Source: WHSV01 sp050694055 (GTDB lineage: Bacteria; Actinomycetota; CADDZG01; WHSQ01). Taken from it: a DNA stretch of 64,000 nt. Made by a program: the position numbers and the translations under genes. The stretch's first letter is position 1. Every line of letters starts with the position of its first letter. Location: positions 1 to 64,000 of the forward strand of contig JBOGWX010000053.1 of the NCBI GenBank assembly GCA_050694055.1. The letters are read 5' to 3'. Of the stretch, positions 52,064 to 60,980 are shown piece by piece. The notes below the pieces were generated by a model. That model was given only the letters and a program-made list of their open reading frames with translations, did not search any database and was not told where the DNA came from.

Positions 52064-52696
52064 GGAGACACCACCTTTAGGAACTCAGGCGGTATCGAGT
52101 AGGGGAAGTGCAACTCGCAGCCTCCGCCTGGCATCCCGAAATTGCGGCCAACCTGAGTGACCTGGGGAATCTCGTAGCCTGCTTGTCGGAGGCCTGCGAG
52201 ATCAATTCTCAGTACAGCATCGCAGGCCACGTTGGGGCTTAGAGCCAGATCAATATGGGCCTGCATCTGGGACAGCCGCCGCGGAGTGGCGTACGACCCG
52301 GCTCGGAGACCGGTCCTCTCAATCGACCCGACAGCTTGTCTCACAGTCCAGTGAAATGCCTCGTCACCCGCACTGATCGCCCTTGTGGCAACTAGTCCTT
52401 GAGAACCTGAGAGCGATTCCCCGCGAGACCCTCCACGATCCCCACTCCTGTCCCATGTGCGCTGGCATTGGTTGTGCTGCCGGGCGCGAGTCTCGCCCTG
52501 TGTCGTAGTCGTAGGTCGCTCGATCGGGTGTCGTTGCATTCGAAGGCGCCGCTCGGACTAGAAGATCAAGAGGAGCGCCAGAGTGGATGAGGAATGGCGC
52601 TCCGAACAGGAGTAGCAAGACCATAAGGGCGCGAGTCGTAAACGTAGGTCGCAGCCGAAAAAGGTCGATCATGGTTGCAGCCTCGATGCCGTTCAT
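52060..52696 (-). pseudogene. membrane-anchored toxin module, ART-like, frameshifted
   Basis: There are two overlapping frames. The first starts at ATG 52694-52696 (overlapping the previous immunity stop) and encodes an anchor (ALMVLLLLFGAPFLIHSGAP) and a linker, then runs to about 52364. The second (open 52060-52539) carries the toxin-like domain FHWTVRQAVGSIERTGLRAGSYATP ... MPGGGCELHFPYSIPPEF. I recall similar C-termini on Rhs proteins, perhaps ADP-ribosyltransferase-like. A 1-nt shift near 52420-52470 would join them. This is either real decay or a sequencing error. Immunity gene follows by ATGA. Confidence 0.55.
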
Positions 52697-53193
52697 TCGA
52701 AGCTCGGCCTCAGCCAAAGACCGAGTAGCCGATCCTCGGAGACCCCCGCAACGACATCTTGCGCGAACTCGATCGCGCTTTCAGGTTCGAGTGGTTGGTC
52801 GGAACCCAGTTGCACCCAGCCCGTGGCCGGATCGAGAACTGTCGACCATTCGCCGACTTCCACCAGAGCTTCCGAAACGCCGGGCTTTAGATCAAGCGAG
52901 GCGGTCGATATCTGACCTGGCTGCGCCTGAGGAATGAGGACCTCCGCCTCTTTCCACGTCTCCATAGGGTGATATCCCCACACGTAGAGGAAGCGGCCGG
53001 TCTCGACACCGACCTCAATTTGGAGTGACCCAACTAGGAGTGAAGTGGTGCCCTTTCCCCCCGCGGCCCTGGTCAGCCCATCGGGGTCTAAGGGTCGGAA
53101 ATCGAACGCGTGATCCTCGCGAATGTAAGCGAGGAGTCCAGCTAGGACCGTATCCGTTGGATGCGCGAGCAGGGCATGCGTCATTGCCGTCAT
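52693..53193 (-). CDS. probable immunity protein for the 53190-53798 toxin module
   Basis: This 166-residue soluble protein has no signal and a balanced alpha/beta pattern (LLVGSLQIEVGVETGRFLYVWG, WVQLGSDQPLEPESAIEFAQ). The ATG overlaps the stop of the upstream toxin module (ATGA at 53190-53193) and its own stop overlaps the next module start (ATGA at 52693-52696). By the rule of one immunity gene directly behind each toxin, it should neutralise the preceding module. The family is not recognised. Confidence 0.6.
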   Translation of the reverse strand: MTAMTHALLAHPTDTVLAGLLAYIREDHAFDFRPLDPDGLTRAAGGKGTTSLLVGSLQIEVGVETGRFLYVWGYHPMETWKEAEVLIPQAQPGQISTASLDLKPGVSEALVEVGEWSTVLDPATGWVQLGSDQPLEPESAIEFAQDVVAGVSEDRLLGLWLRPSFE

Positions 53194-53798
53194 CCCCCAC
53201 TCCGGAATAGGAAGTGAAGAACGGTGTTCGTGTTCGGGTCGACGACGAGCTGCCAGGTTCCCTGACTGCCCCCGTACGCCCCCGAGACATCCCAGCGAAG
53301 TGCCCCAGGGACCCCACCGGGATCGGGGATCGGATCAGCGGCCTCCATGATCTCGCGCATCGTCAACCGAGAGTCCAAGTAGGGCCGCGCGGGTTGACCG
53401 GCCTTCGTGATGTCGTCTAGATGCCGACTAACTGTTCCCGAAAGTCGTAGCTCGGCTACGTCGATTCCGTGGCGTGTGAGCGACGCAGCCCCCTTTGTGG
53501 CATTTAGATGCGAAGGCTCAAGAACGGCGCGCTTCACTTTGCCTGCTGAATTCCCCCGGCCCACTGCCGATGGCAGCTCAAGCGATGAATTCGACGTGGA
53601 AGAATCATCAAAGGTGGTCGAAGGCGCGAACCAAGTGGGCGAGTCGTAACTGTCAATCGGCAGAGGGCCGACCGGAGCGACCGCCAAGACCACTAGGGTG
53701 ACGGCTGCAAATAACCACGTTGTTAGTGCGTCAGCTCTATTCCTTAACGAATCGTAGGCGTAAGCCGGCGTCCCGTAGCCGACCGGGAGCGCCTTCAT
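53190..53798 (-). CDS. membrane-anchored orphan polymorphic toxin module
   Basis: This 202-residue protein has an N-terminal hydrophobic helix (TTWLFAAVTLVVLAVAPVGPL, residues 25-45) and a low-complexity Ser/Asp linker. The C-terminal domain (residues about 115-202) contains HLDDITKAGQPARPYLDS, PDPGGVPGALRWDVSG and GTWQLVVDPNTNTVLHF. I recognise the last stretch as a C-terminal domain found on polymorphic toxins, possibly an RNase-like fold; the exact class is uncertain. There is no Rhs core in the gene. It starts in an ATGA overlap with the DUF2283 gene and overlaps its immunity gene likewise. Confidence 0.6.
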   Translation of the reverse strand: MKALPVGYGTPAYAYDSLRNRADALTTWLFAAVTLVVLAVAPVGPLPIDSYDSPTWFAPSTTFDDSSTSNSSLELPSAVGRGNSAGKVKRAVLEPSHLNATKGAASLTRHGIDVAELRLSGTVSRHLDDITKAGQPARPYLDSRLTMREIMEAADPIPDPGGVPGALRWDVSGAYGGSQGTWQLVVDPNTNTVLHFLFRSGG

Positions 53799-54028
53799 GA
53801 CCGGCCGCCTGGTGGCGGCGCGCTATCCAGCAGACTCTTGGGCAAGAACCTCGACGCGTCTAGGACTTCGACGCCGAGCAACCTTCCGTCAGCATCGAAG
53901 TCGAGGTTGATCTCACCGTTTACCTGCAGGGGGTCACAGGGGTAGGTCGTAGCCACGCCACCCGCGCCTATATCATCCACGAAATAGATATAGGCAGCGT
54001 CGACGCTTGAGTCGTACTCGATCCTCAT
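53795..54028 (-). CDS. DUF2283 protein, probable immunity to the Rhs toxin tip
   Basis: This 77-residue protein has the DUF2283 signature (YDSSVDAAYIYFVDD, then INLDFDADGRLLGVEVLDAS). DUF2283 proteins are known partners of DUF4258 toxins in toxin-antitoxin pairs, and the upstream Rhs protein ends in a DUF4258-like domain. The ATG overlaps the Rhs stop (ATGA at 54025-54028). It probably binds and blocks the toxin in the producing cell. A proline/glycine-rich tail follows the domain. Confidence 0.8.
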   Translation of the reverse strand: MRIEYDSSVDAAYIYFVDDIGAGGVATTYPCDPLQVNGEINLDFDADGRLLGVEVLDASRFLPKSLLDSAPPPGGRS

Positions 54029-57000
54029 GGCTGCGCCTTCATCAGGTTCTGGATGTATCCATAGCCTGATTTCGGGACGATTACTGTCCGGGCTGCGCCT
54101 TGATAGGTCCCGACGAAGATGTTGCTGGCCGCGTCATAATACCCAGTCTTCCAGACATTCTCGTGGTAGTACCTGAACGGACTTGAGGAACCGAGGACAT
54201 TCTGAACCTCGTCGAGCCCCACGCCTCGGCTGGTCATACGTCGCAAAGCGTGCCCGCTGAGTTCGATGCTCTCATCGCCGAATTGCATGATGACGCGGGC
54301 TGCTCCGTCACTCCCTACGACAAACCTTCGGCTCCCACTAATCCCCCTTGTGGCCTTCCCAGCCTTGGCCAGCTTGTCGAGTCCCTTGGTACCAATGATC
54401 CCGGGGATGATCCTGCCGATCGCCTCGCCGGGATTGCCTGCCTTCCAGTCCTCGATGATGGGACCCGAGACGCTGTGCCACAATGACGATCCGAACTCTC
54501 CGGAGTTGTTCCACGCATAGGAGCCGAACGCGCCCACGTTCCTTTTGCAGCCACCGAAGTCCTGCGCGCAGTGCCAGCCGCCGACCACAATGTCCTTGGC
54601 TCCGACAATGGTGTCGACGACACCCTCACCGCCGCCCTTTACTACGCCGATGACGTCCTTGCCGAACTCCACCGGGTTGTATCCCGAACCGCCGTCCTCC
54701 TCCTGGGCTGGAGGTGGCTGAGGAGCGGGGTACTGATATCTCCCGGCGGTGTTGGCCTCATAGGCCCGGGCGCCGATCGCGGCGCTGCCGATCTGCTCAC
54801 CCTTTGCCTGGGCCCGAGCGAGTTTTGCGCTGCCGGTCCCATCGGGGATCGCCGCGTGGCCGTCGGACTCGATGTAGCTCACGGGATTGCCCGCCGCCAG
54901 CGCGTAGCGGTTGTTGGTCAGCCGGTCGGTCGAGAGCCCCAGGTTGGCGAGCGCCCCCAGGTAGAGGTCGGGCTGGATGAAGCTCGCGGTGCCCGAAGAG
55001 AAGCGGCGCGCCCCCATGTCGAGGCTCTCGGAGCCCGAGTCGTAGCGCTTGGCGCTGTAGCGGAAGGGGTTGAAGGGGTCGCTGTCGCTGGTCTCGCCCG
55101 AGGCGTCGGTGACCGCGTCGCCCTTGGTGAGCCCGACATCCTCGTCGCCGTAGGGGCGGTAGCCGTAGGAGGCGCGCACCGTGCCCTCGTCGGATCCCGG
55201 CGTGTTCTCCACCAGCACCGAGGTCGAGCCGTGGACGTCGTAGCCGAAGCTGTAGCTGCGCTCGGTGGCGGCCACGTTGGTCAGCGCCAGGCGAGTCCCG
55301 TAGGCGTCGTAGCTGAGCTGTTTGGTGACATCTGGGGCGGAAGTGTAGGCGGCGGTCTCGCTGGCGACCAGGGGGCTGAGCCCGATGTGGCCGAAGCTCG
55401 TGGTCCGGTCCGCGCTCGGGTCCTCGCGGTGGCTCTCGGTCTGGCTCACCACCCGGTCGAGCGCGTCGTAGGTGTAGTTGGACTTGTCGCTGATCGCCCC
55501 GCCCGAGTAGCTCCGGTAGGCGACCAGGCGCTCGGAGAAGTCGTAGGAGTAGTCGGCCAGCAGGTTGGCGCTGGCGCTCGACCCTGAGGGCGAGCAGTCG
55601 GCCGCCGAGCCCGAGCTGGTGGTGACGCAGTCGAGGTTGCCGAGCACGTCGTAGTGGTAGCGGCTGGTTGATCCGGCCTCGGTCACCTCGGTGAGCTGGG
55701 CGCCGTCATAAGACGAGGTCTTGGTCTTGTCGAGGCTCCCGCCCGTGAGCCCGCTGGCCCCGGTGTAGCTCTTCTCGGTGGTGAGGTTGCCGGCGGCGAC
55801 GATCCCGGGCGTGACCCTGGCCGCCTCGTCGAAGCTGTAGTCGATGCGGGTGTCGTGTCCGTCGAAGTAGCCGCTCGTGCGGTCGCGCCCGTCGTAGGCG
55901 TAGCGGGCGGTGCACGGTCGAGGCGCCCCTCCCCCAGGCTCGCACTCGGTCGGCTGCGCGCTCGGGCCCTCGAGCCCGAAGTCGTCGGCGACCCGGTGGC
56001 CGTTTAAGTAGTCGCCGCCGGGGTCCTCGTAGAACAGCTCGTGCGACTCGACGATGGCGCCGGCGGAGTTTCTGATCTCGAGCGTGTCGAGCTTGGTGTT
56101 GGCGAAGTAGTCCCACTCGGTTACTTGCTGGGGCGAGGTCGACCACCCGCAGCCCGGGGCCGAGCCTGTGCCCCGGTAGAGCTTGCGGGAGTCCTCGAGC
56201 CCGGTCGGCTTGAAGGCGTTCACGACCCTGAGGTCGTCGTCGCAGGCAGATGCCTTGTTCCCCTCGATTACCTGTGTGGAAAGCCAGTCGGCGGCGTCGT
56301 AAGTGAAGCTGTTGGATCGCCCGCCGGAGCCCGTGGTCGAGTCCGCGTCGTCGACGCGCGAGGAGAGGTTGGAGTTGGCGTCGTAGGCGTAGAGCGTGTG
56401 CCGCTGCGTCCCTCCGGTCTTGGCGTGCGACGCGAGCTCGATGCGATCGAGGCTGTCGTAGGTGGCGCTCAGCTCGATCGGCTTCTCACCGGGCGACTCC
56501 ACCCCCGAGGCGTCGACGGCGCTGGTGAGGTTGTTGTGGGCGTCGTAGTCGTAGCTCACCCGCTGACCGTCGCGGTCGGTGCGAAGCCGCAGCTGCCCGT
56601 CGGCGAAGTAGGACCAGAACATGGCAGAGGACTGGTCGAACTCGCCGGGAGCCTTCTGAACCAGTCGCTCCGCCTGCCACCCCTCGGCGCGGTAGTCGAA
56701 CACGGTCTTGGGGTTGGCGGGGTCCTTGGTCGAGTAGATCCAGCCGCTGTCGTAGTAGGCGGAGGTCGTGCCCGCGGCCGACTTGGATGCCGCATGCGTT
56801 CCCCCCGGCTCGAACTGAGCGGGGTCCGACACCGTCACCGGCAGCGAGGTCCAGGTGAGGTTGCCGTTGGCATCGTATTGGTGGTGGACGTAGGCGGCCT
56901 CGGTGCCGGGACCGGTCGGGAGCGCGGTTCTGGTGAGACGGTTGAGCCCGTCGTAGCTGTAGGACTCGACGTAGTCGCCGTAGCTCGGACGCAGCTCCGC

Positions 57001-59865
57001 GCCGGGCAGATCCGAAGTGCCGGCCGCGTCCCAGGCGCGCGGCGAGATCGACTTGATGAGGTTGCCGGCCCCGTCGTACTCCTGCGCGGTGGTGACGAAG
57101 CGCCCCCCGAACTCAAACGGCGTGCGTTGCTTGACCATGAGGTCGCGCTCATCATGGTAATGCTCGGTCGTGACCGTGGTGGCGCTCCCGTCGGGCTTGC
57201 GGTCGGGTGTGGTGATCGTGGAGACGTTGTCGTTGGCGTCGTACGCGTAGGTCGTGGTGTTGCCGTTGGGGTCGGTGACCGACTCGAGCTTGTGGTCGGA
57301 CAAGTAGGTGTAGCTGGTGGCGAAGTCGTTGCTCGCCTCACAGGGGCCGCCCGCCCCCTTGGGCGGGATCGTGGCGACGAGGTCGCCCGTCAGCGCCTCG
57401 AAGCAGTAGCCGGTCGTAAGCGCGCCGCGGCTGTTGCCGGCCGCGTCGACGTCGGGACGGGACTCGGATTTGACGCGATCGAGCGCGTCGTACCCATAAG
57501 TGGTGGTGAAGTGCGCCGGGGTCGCGCCCGTGAGGTTGCCTTTGGGTGCGGTCGTGGTGGCCAGCCGTCCGAGGTCGTCGTAGGTCGCGGTGGTGGCGTG
57601 GCCCTGGGGATCGGTCGCGGTGACCATCCGGTCCATGGCGTCGTAGGCCATCGTCGTGCTGGGACCGTCGGGCACGAAGCCGCGCCCGTAGCGCGATCGG
57701 AGCTCGGCAGTAACGTTGTCGTTGGGATCGTGGCGCGCCCCCGACCATATGAGCCGCCCGCGCTCGAGCTCGGTCGACTTCGGCGCGCTGACGAGGCCGA
57801 GGCGCTGGAACGCGTCGTAGAAGAAGTAGGTGCGATAGTTCTCCGGCTCGAGCACCGGCTCCCACTCCAGTGGATTGGCAAAGCGGTGGTGGTTGGGATC
57901 CTGGGAGAAGACCATGAGCCCGTCCGCGTCGTAGCCGAACTCGCTGATGCCGCCCTCGGCGTCGGTCACCTTGGTCGGCAGCCCGCTGGCGTCGTAGTCG
58001 TTGAAGGTGGTGGTGTGGTCGTTGGCGTCGGTCATGGTCTTGAGCGTCCCCGGATCCGCCGAGCCGGCCAGGTTCCAGGTGTATTCGCTCGTGTGCCTGA
58101 CGCCGCGGTGATCCGCCGGCGAGGTCACCGAGACGAGGTTGCCGGCGGGGTCGTTTGAGAAGTCCCAGCGGAAGCTCCCCGCCGGCGCGCCAGAGAGGTT
58201 GCCCTTGGGGGCGGTCTTGGAGATAATGAAGCTGAGATGGGTGCCCGGGTCGGTGGCGTCGCCCGCTCGGTCGTCGTAGGTCAGGGTCGTGGCGTGACCC
58301 TGCTGATCGGTGACCTCGGTGAGATATCCGTTGGGGTTGTGGTCGTATGACGTCGTCACGCCATGGGGCTCGGTGATCGAGTCGAGATGGTTGTCGTCGC
58401 CCCACGCCAGCGTGGTCACCTCGGCGGCGGGGTTTTGGAGCTCGCCGACGCGCCCGGAGCAGTCGTACGCGAAGCGACTGGGGCGACCGGCGTCGTCGAG
58501 CACGGTGGTGATGCGCTGGTCGATGTCGTACTGATAGGTCGTGGTCGTGCCCGCCCGGTCGCTGAGCGAGGCGAGCTTCCACTTGTTCTCGCCCGAGGTG
58601 ACGTAGCTAAAGGTGGTCTCCGCGCCGCGCGGGTCGATGACGCCGAAGAGCTGATCGGATTGATTGCTGGTGTTTGCCGGCGGGTCCCGGCGCGTGTTGG
58701 CGTCGGGGATGGCGGGCCCGGAGCTGTCCGAGGTGGTGTAGGTGAAGGTGAAGCTGCGGTCGGGTAGCGCTCTGAGGTCGGCGGTGAGCCCACCCTCCTG
58801 GGTGAGGCGCAGCAGGTTGCCGTCGTCGTAGTAGTCGAAGGTCAGCTTCGATCCGTCGTGGTCGCTGATCGCCTTGACGTTGCCTCGGACCTTGGGGTTG
58901 TTGGTCTCCTCCTTGGAGTAGTAGTCCAGCGTGAAGCTGCGCCCCGGAGCGGGAGTCGAGTCGTTTCCGGCCGCATCGGTAAACGCGGCCACGCGTTTGC
59001 CGGGCTGCCCCGGGTCCTCGGCCGGGGCGACGGCCTCGAGCTCGTAGGTGAGCGTGTTGCCGTTGCGATCGGTGACCGCGGTGGGGAAGCCGTCGGCGTC
59101 GTAATAGAAGGTGACGTCGTCGGGCCGGGTAAAGGCCCACTTGCCGAGCGGGTCGCCGGTCAGCGCCCGCAGATAGAGGTGCACCCCCGGCGGCGGGTGC
59201 CACACGATCGAGCCGCCCACCTTCTCGCCGTCGAACTGGTGGGGGGTGCCGTCGGCGTCGACGAAGCGGACCCAGCGAGGGGCGTTTCCCTGAGGGTCGT
59301 CGGCGTTCTTGGGATGGATGTCGATGGGCTGCCCCAGCTGGGTGAGGCTCGAGATCGACAGCCCGAAGTTGTCGCCCAGCGGCGGTCCGGTGCGCTTGAC
59401 GATGCTGTTGTAAGTGATGTCCACGATGGTCGACAGTCCCCGGCCGGGGGAGGCAAACGGGGTCCAGCGCAAAACCGAGTTGCCGTTGTTGACGTTGGTG
59501 AGCTGCGACATCCCCGCGCCCAGCGCGGTCGGCCGGTAGTGGTAGTAGTGCTCGAGACCGAGCGCCTCGGTCATGAGCGCGAGGTTGACCGTCGAGGCCG
59601 AACCCTGCTCGCAGGGCTGCATGCGGGCGCGCCCCACGACCGCCGGCGCGACCTTGGGGGCATTGCCCTCACTGGAGAAGGCGACCTCGCCCCCTCCGCT
59701 GAGGTCGACCAGATCGAAGCGCAGCTGGTAGGGCTCCGACGCCACTCCGGGAGGAAGCGGGGGCGGCTCGAGCTGGAGACCGCTGAGAGCTTGCGAGGCC
59801 CCGGCGTCGAGCGAAGCGAGCGTGGCGATCGAGTCTTGCTGCGCCACGGTGCCGGCGGGAGTCAC
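54025..59865 (-). CDS. Rhs/YD-repeat polymorphic toxin, main segment
   Basis: This is a 1946-residue open frame. Dozens of YD repeats (YDANGNLTW, YDALDRV, YDAYGTRLAL) form the hollow Rhs shell up to the core motif ending in GLSTDRLTNNRYALAAGNPVSY (about residues 1630-1660), where self-cleavage is expected. A variable tail follows with a Gly/Pro linker and a C-terminal DUF4258-like domain (about 1850-1946: ELSGHALRRMTSRGVGLDEV, FRYYHENVWKTGYYD), probably an RNase-type toxin. The annotated ATG is not the true start: the protein continues upstream through a frameshift near 59897 into two more segments. Confidence 0.88.
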   Translation of the reverse strand: MTPAGTVAQQDSIATLASLDAGASQALSGLQLEPPPLPPGVASEPYQLRFDLVDLSGGGEVAFSSEGNAPKVAPAVVGRARMQPCEQGSASTVNLALMTEALGLEHYYHYRPTALGAGMSQLTNVNNGNSVLRWTPFASPGRGLSTIVDITYNSIVKRTGPPLGDNFGLSISSLTQLGQPIDIHPKNADDPQGNAPRWVRFVDADGTPHQFDGEKVGGSIVWHPPPGVHLYLRALTGDPLGKWAFTRPDDVTFYYDADGFPTAVTDRNGNTLTYELEAVAPAEDPGQPGKRVAAFTDAAGNDSTPAPGRSFTLDYYSKEETNNPKVRGNVKAISDHDGSKLTFDYYDDGNLLRLTQEGGLTADLRALPDRSFTFTYTTSDSSGPAIPDANTRRDPPANTSNQSDQLFGVIDPRGAETTFSYVTSGENKWKLASLSDRAGTTTTYQYDIDQRITTVLDDAGRPSRFAYDCSGRVGELQNPAAEVTTLAWGDDNHLDSITEPHGVTTSYDHNPNGYLTEVTDQQGHATTLTYDDRAGDATDPGTHLSFIISKTAPKGNLSGAPAGSFRWDFSNDPAGNLVSVTSPADHRGVRHTSEYTWNLAGSADPGTLKTMTDANDHTTTFNDYDASGLPTKVTDAEGGISEFGYDADGLMVFSQDPNHHRFANPLEWEPVLEPENYRTYFFYDAFQRLGLVSAPKSTELERGRLIWSGARHDPNDNVTAELRSRYGRGFVPDGPSTTMAYDAMDRMVTATDPQGHATTATYDDLGRLATTTAPKGNLTGATPAHFTTTYGYDALDRVKSESRPDVDAAGNSRGALTTGYCFEALTGDLVATIPPKGAGGPCEASNDFATSYTYLSDHKLESVTDPNGNTTTYAYDANDNVSTITTPDRKPDGSATTVTTEHYHDERDLMVKQRTPFEFGGRFVTTAQEYDGAGNLIKSISPRAWDAAGTSDLPGAELRPSYGDYVESYSYDGLNRLTRTALPTGPGTEAAYVHHQYDANGNLTWTSLPVTVSDPAQFEPGGTHAASKSAAGTTSAYYDSGWIYSTKDPANPKTVFDYRAEGWQAERLVQKAPGEFDQSSAMFWSYFADGQLRLRTDRDGQRVSYDYDAHNNLTSAVDASGVESPGEKPIELSATYDSLDRIELASHAKTGGTQRHTLYAYDANSNLSSRVDDADSTTGSGGRSNSFTYDAADWLSTQVIEGNKASACDDDLRVVNAFKPTGLEDSRKLYRGTGSAPGCGWSTSPQQVTEWDYFANTKLDTLEIRNSAGAIVESHELFYEDPGGDYLNGHRVADDFGLEGPSAQPTECEPGGGAPRPCTARYAYDGRDRTSGYFDGHDTRIDYSFDEAARVTPGIVAAGNLTTEKSYTGASGLTGGSLDKTKTSSYDGAQLTEVTEAGSTSRYHYDVLGNLDCVTTSSGSAADCSPSGSSASANLLADYSYDFSERLVAYRSYSGGAISDKSNYTYDALDRVVSQTESHREDPSADRTTSFGHIGLSPLVASETAAYTSAPDVTKQLSYDAYGTRLALTNVAATERSYSFGYDVHGSTSVLVENTPGSDEGTVRASYGYRPYGDEDVGLTKGDAVTDASGETSDSDPFNPFRYSAKRYDSGSESLDMGARRFSSGTASFIQPDLYLGALANLGLSTDRLTNNRYALAAGNPVSYIESDGHAAIPDGTGSAKLARAQAKGEQIGSAAIGARAYEANTAGRYQYPAPQPPPAQEEDGGSGYNPVEFGKDVIGVVKGGGEGVVDTIVGAKDIVVGGWHCAQDFGGCKRNVGAFGSYAWNNSGEFGSSLWHSVSGPIIEDWKAGNPGEAIGRIIPGIIGTKGLDKLAKAGKATRGISGSRRFVVGSDGAARVIMQFGDESIELSGHALRRMTSRGVGLDEVQNVLGSSSPFRYYHENVWKTGYYDAASNIFVGTYQGAARTVIVPKSGYGYIQNLMKAQP

Positions 59866-60980
59866 CCATTGGGCGATGAGCTCCGTGGTCGACGCGGCCA
59901 GGCGACGGTGCTGTCGTTGGTGACTGTGACGTCGATCAGCTCCTGAGCGGCGTGACGAAAGACGCTCGGGGGGCTGACCGCGATGGCGGCCTGATATTTG
60001 GTGCCCGAGGTGTTGTCGACCTCCATGGCCGCCGGGGTCGAGGTGCGGGTGAGCCCGTTGACCCCGATCGCCCTGGCGGTAATCGCGTGGGCGCTGATGC
60101 CGTGCTCGGGACGCGCGTCGTAGCCGGGCACGGCGGGATCGAGGGTGTCCCAGGTGGCTTGATAGGGCGCGGTGGTGTCGGTTGCGAACAGCGTCCCGTC
60201 GACCAGGAACTCGACCCGCGCCACTCCCGAGTCGCTCGCGGCGCTGGCGCTGACGGTGACGGTTTGTGTGGTGATCGGGCTGGTGGCGGGGTCGAGAGCG
60301 GAGATCGACACCGTCGGCCGATGCCCGATCCCGGGTGTCACCGGGGTGCTCGAGGTCGCGTTCCCCGCGTCGTCGGTGGCGACCGCCCAGAGGCTGATGT
60401 CCGGCTCGAGTCCCTGGTTGAGCACCAGGGTCATGTCGTTGATGTCGAAGGGGACCTCATAGGGGGCCTCGGTGGCGGTGCCCACCAGCTGATCGGGGTG
60501 GCCGTCCTCTTGGAAGTAGAACTCGACTGATTCGACCCGGCCGTCGTCGAAAGCCTCGGCCCGCAGCGTCACGGGCTCGTCCCACACCAGGGTCTCCCGA
60601 TCGCTGGGGAACTCGAGCGCGACGGTGGGCCCGCTCGAGGCCGCCGAGCCCGAGTAGGTGACCTCGAGCTTGGGCCGGAGGTTGGGCGCTACGGCGTAGT
60701 CATCGGAGAAGTATCTGAAGTTCTGGCCGGTGCGGTTGGTGGACTCTTGCGGGCGCTTGAGCAGCAGGCCGAAGTTGGGGTGCTGGCCGGTGACCCAGCC
60801 CGTCACCAGCGGCTCGACGTCGTAGCTGTCCCACCCCACGGCCTCGCGGTCGACCGCAGAGGTGGCCACGATGGCGCCGGAGCGGTCTGCTCCCGGCGTA
60901 CTCCATTCCGCCCCCGCTGGGTCTCCTGCCAGGTCGCGCCCCGGCCGCTGCAGGCGCCGTTGGCGCCGCCCTCCCGCCAC
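59862..60980 (-). CDS. Rhs protein, middle segment (frameshifted part of the same gene)
   Basis: The effective coding stretch is about 59897-60917; the first 20 residues of this 372-codon frame are shadow. It encodes the end of a DNRLRE-type domain (DSYDVEPLVTGWVTGQ, RPKLEVTY), two Ig-like domains (VTLRAEAFDDGRVESVEFYF; VTVSASAASDSGVARVEFLV) and the start of a NEW3/CARDB-like domain (VTNDSTVAWP). One missing C in the CC run at 59898-59899 breaks the frame; restoring it gives WPASTTELIAQWVTPAG, running straight into the main Rhs segment. Confidence 0.7.
   Translation of the reverse strand: MAGGRRQRRLQRPGRDLAGDPAGAEWSTPGADRSGAIVATSAVDREAVGWDSYDVEPLVTGWVTGQHPNFGLLLKRPQESTNRTGQNFRYFSDDYAVAPNLRPKLEVTYSGSAASSGPTVALEFPSDRETLVWDEPVTLRAEAFDDGRVESVEFYFQEDGHPDQLVGTATEAPYEVPFDINDMTLVLNQGLEPDISLWAVATDDAGNATSSTPVTPGIGHRPTVSISALDPATSPITTQTVTVSASAASDSGVARVEFLVDGTLFATDTTAPYQATWDTLDPAVPGYDARPEHGISAHAITARAIGVNGLTRTSTPAAMEVDNTSGTKYQAAIAVSPPSVFRHAAQELIDVTVTNDSTVAWPRRPRSSSPNG

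Noticed and set aside
56041..58158. 705-codon plus-strand frame opposite the Rhs gene
   Set aside because: Valine/glycine/arginine-rich shadow produced by the repetitive YD-repeat codons.
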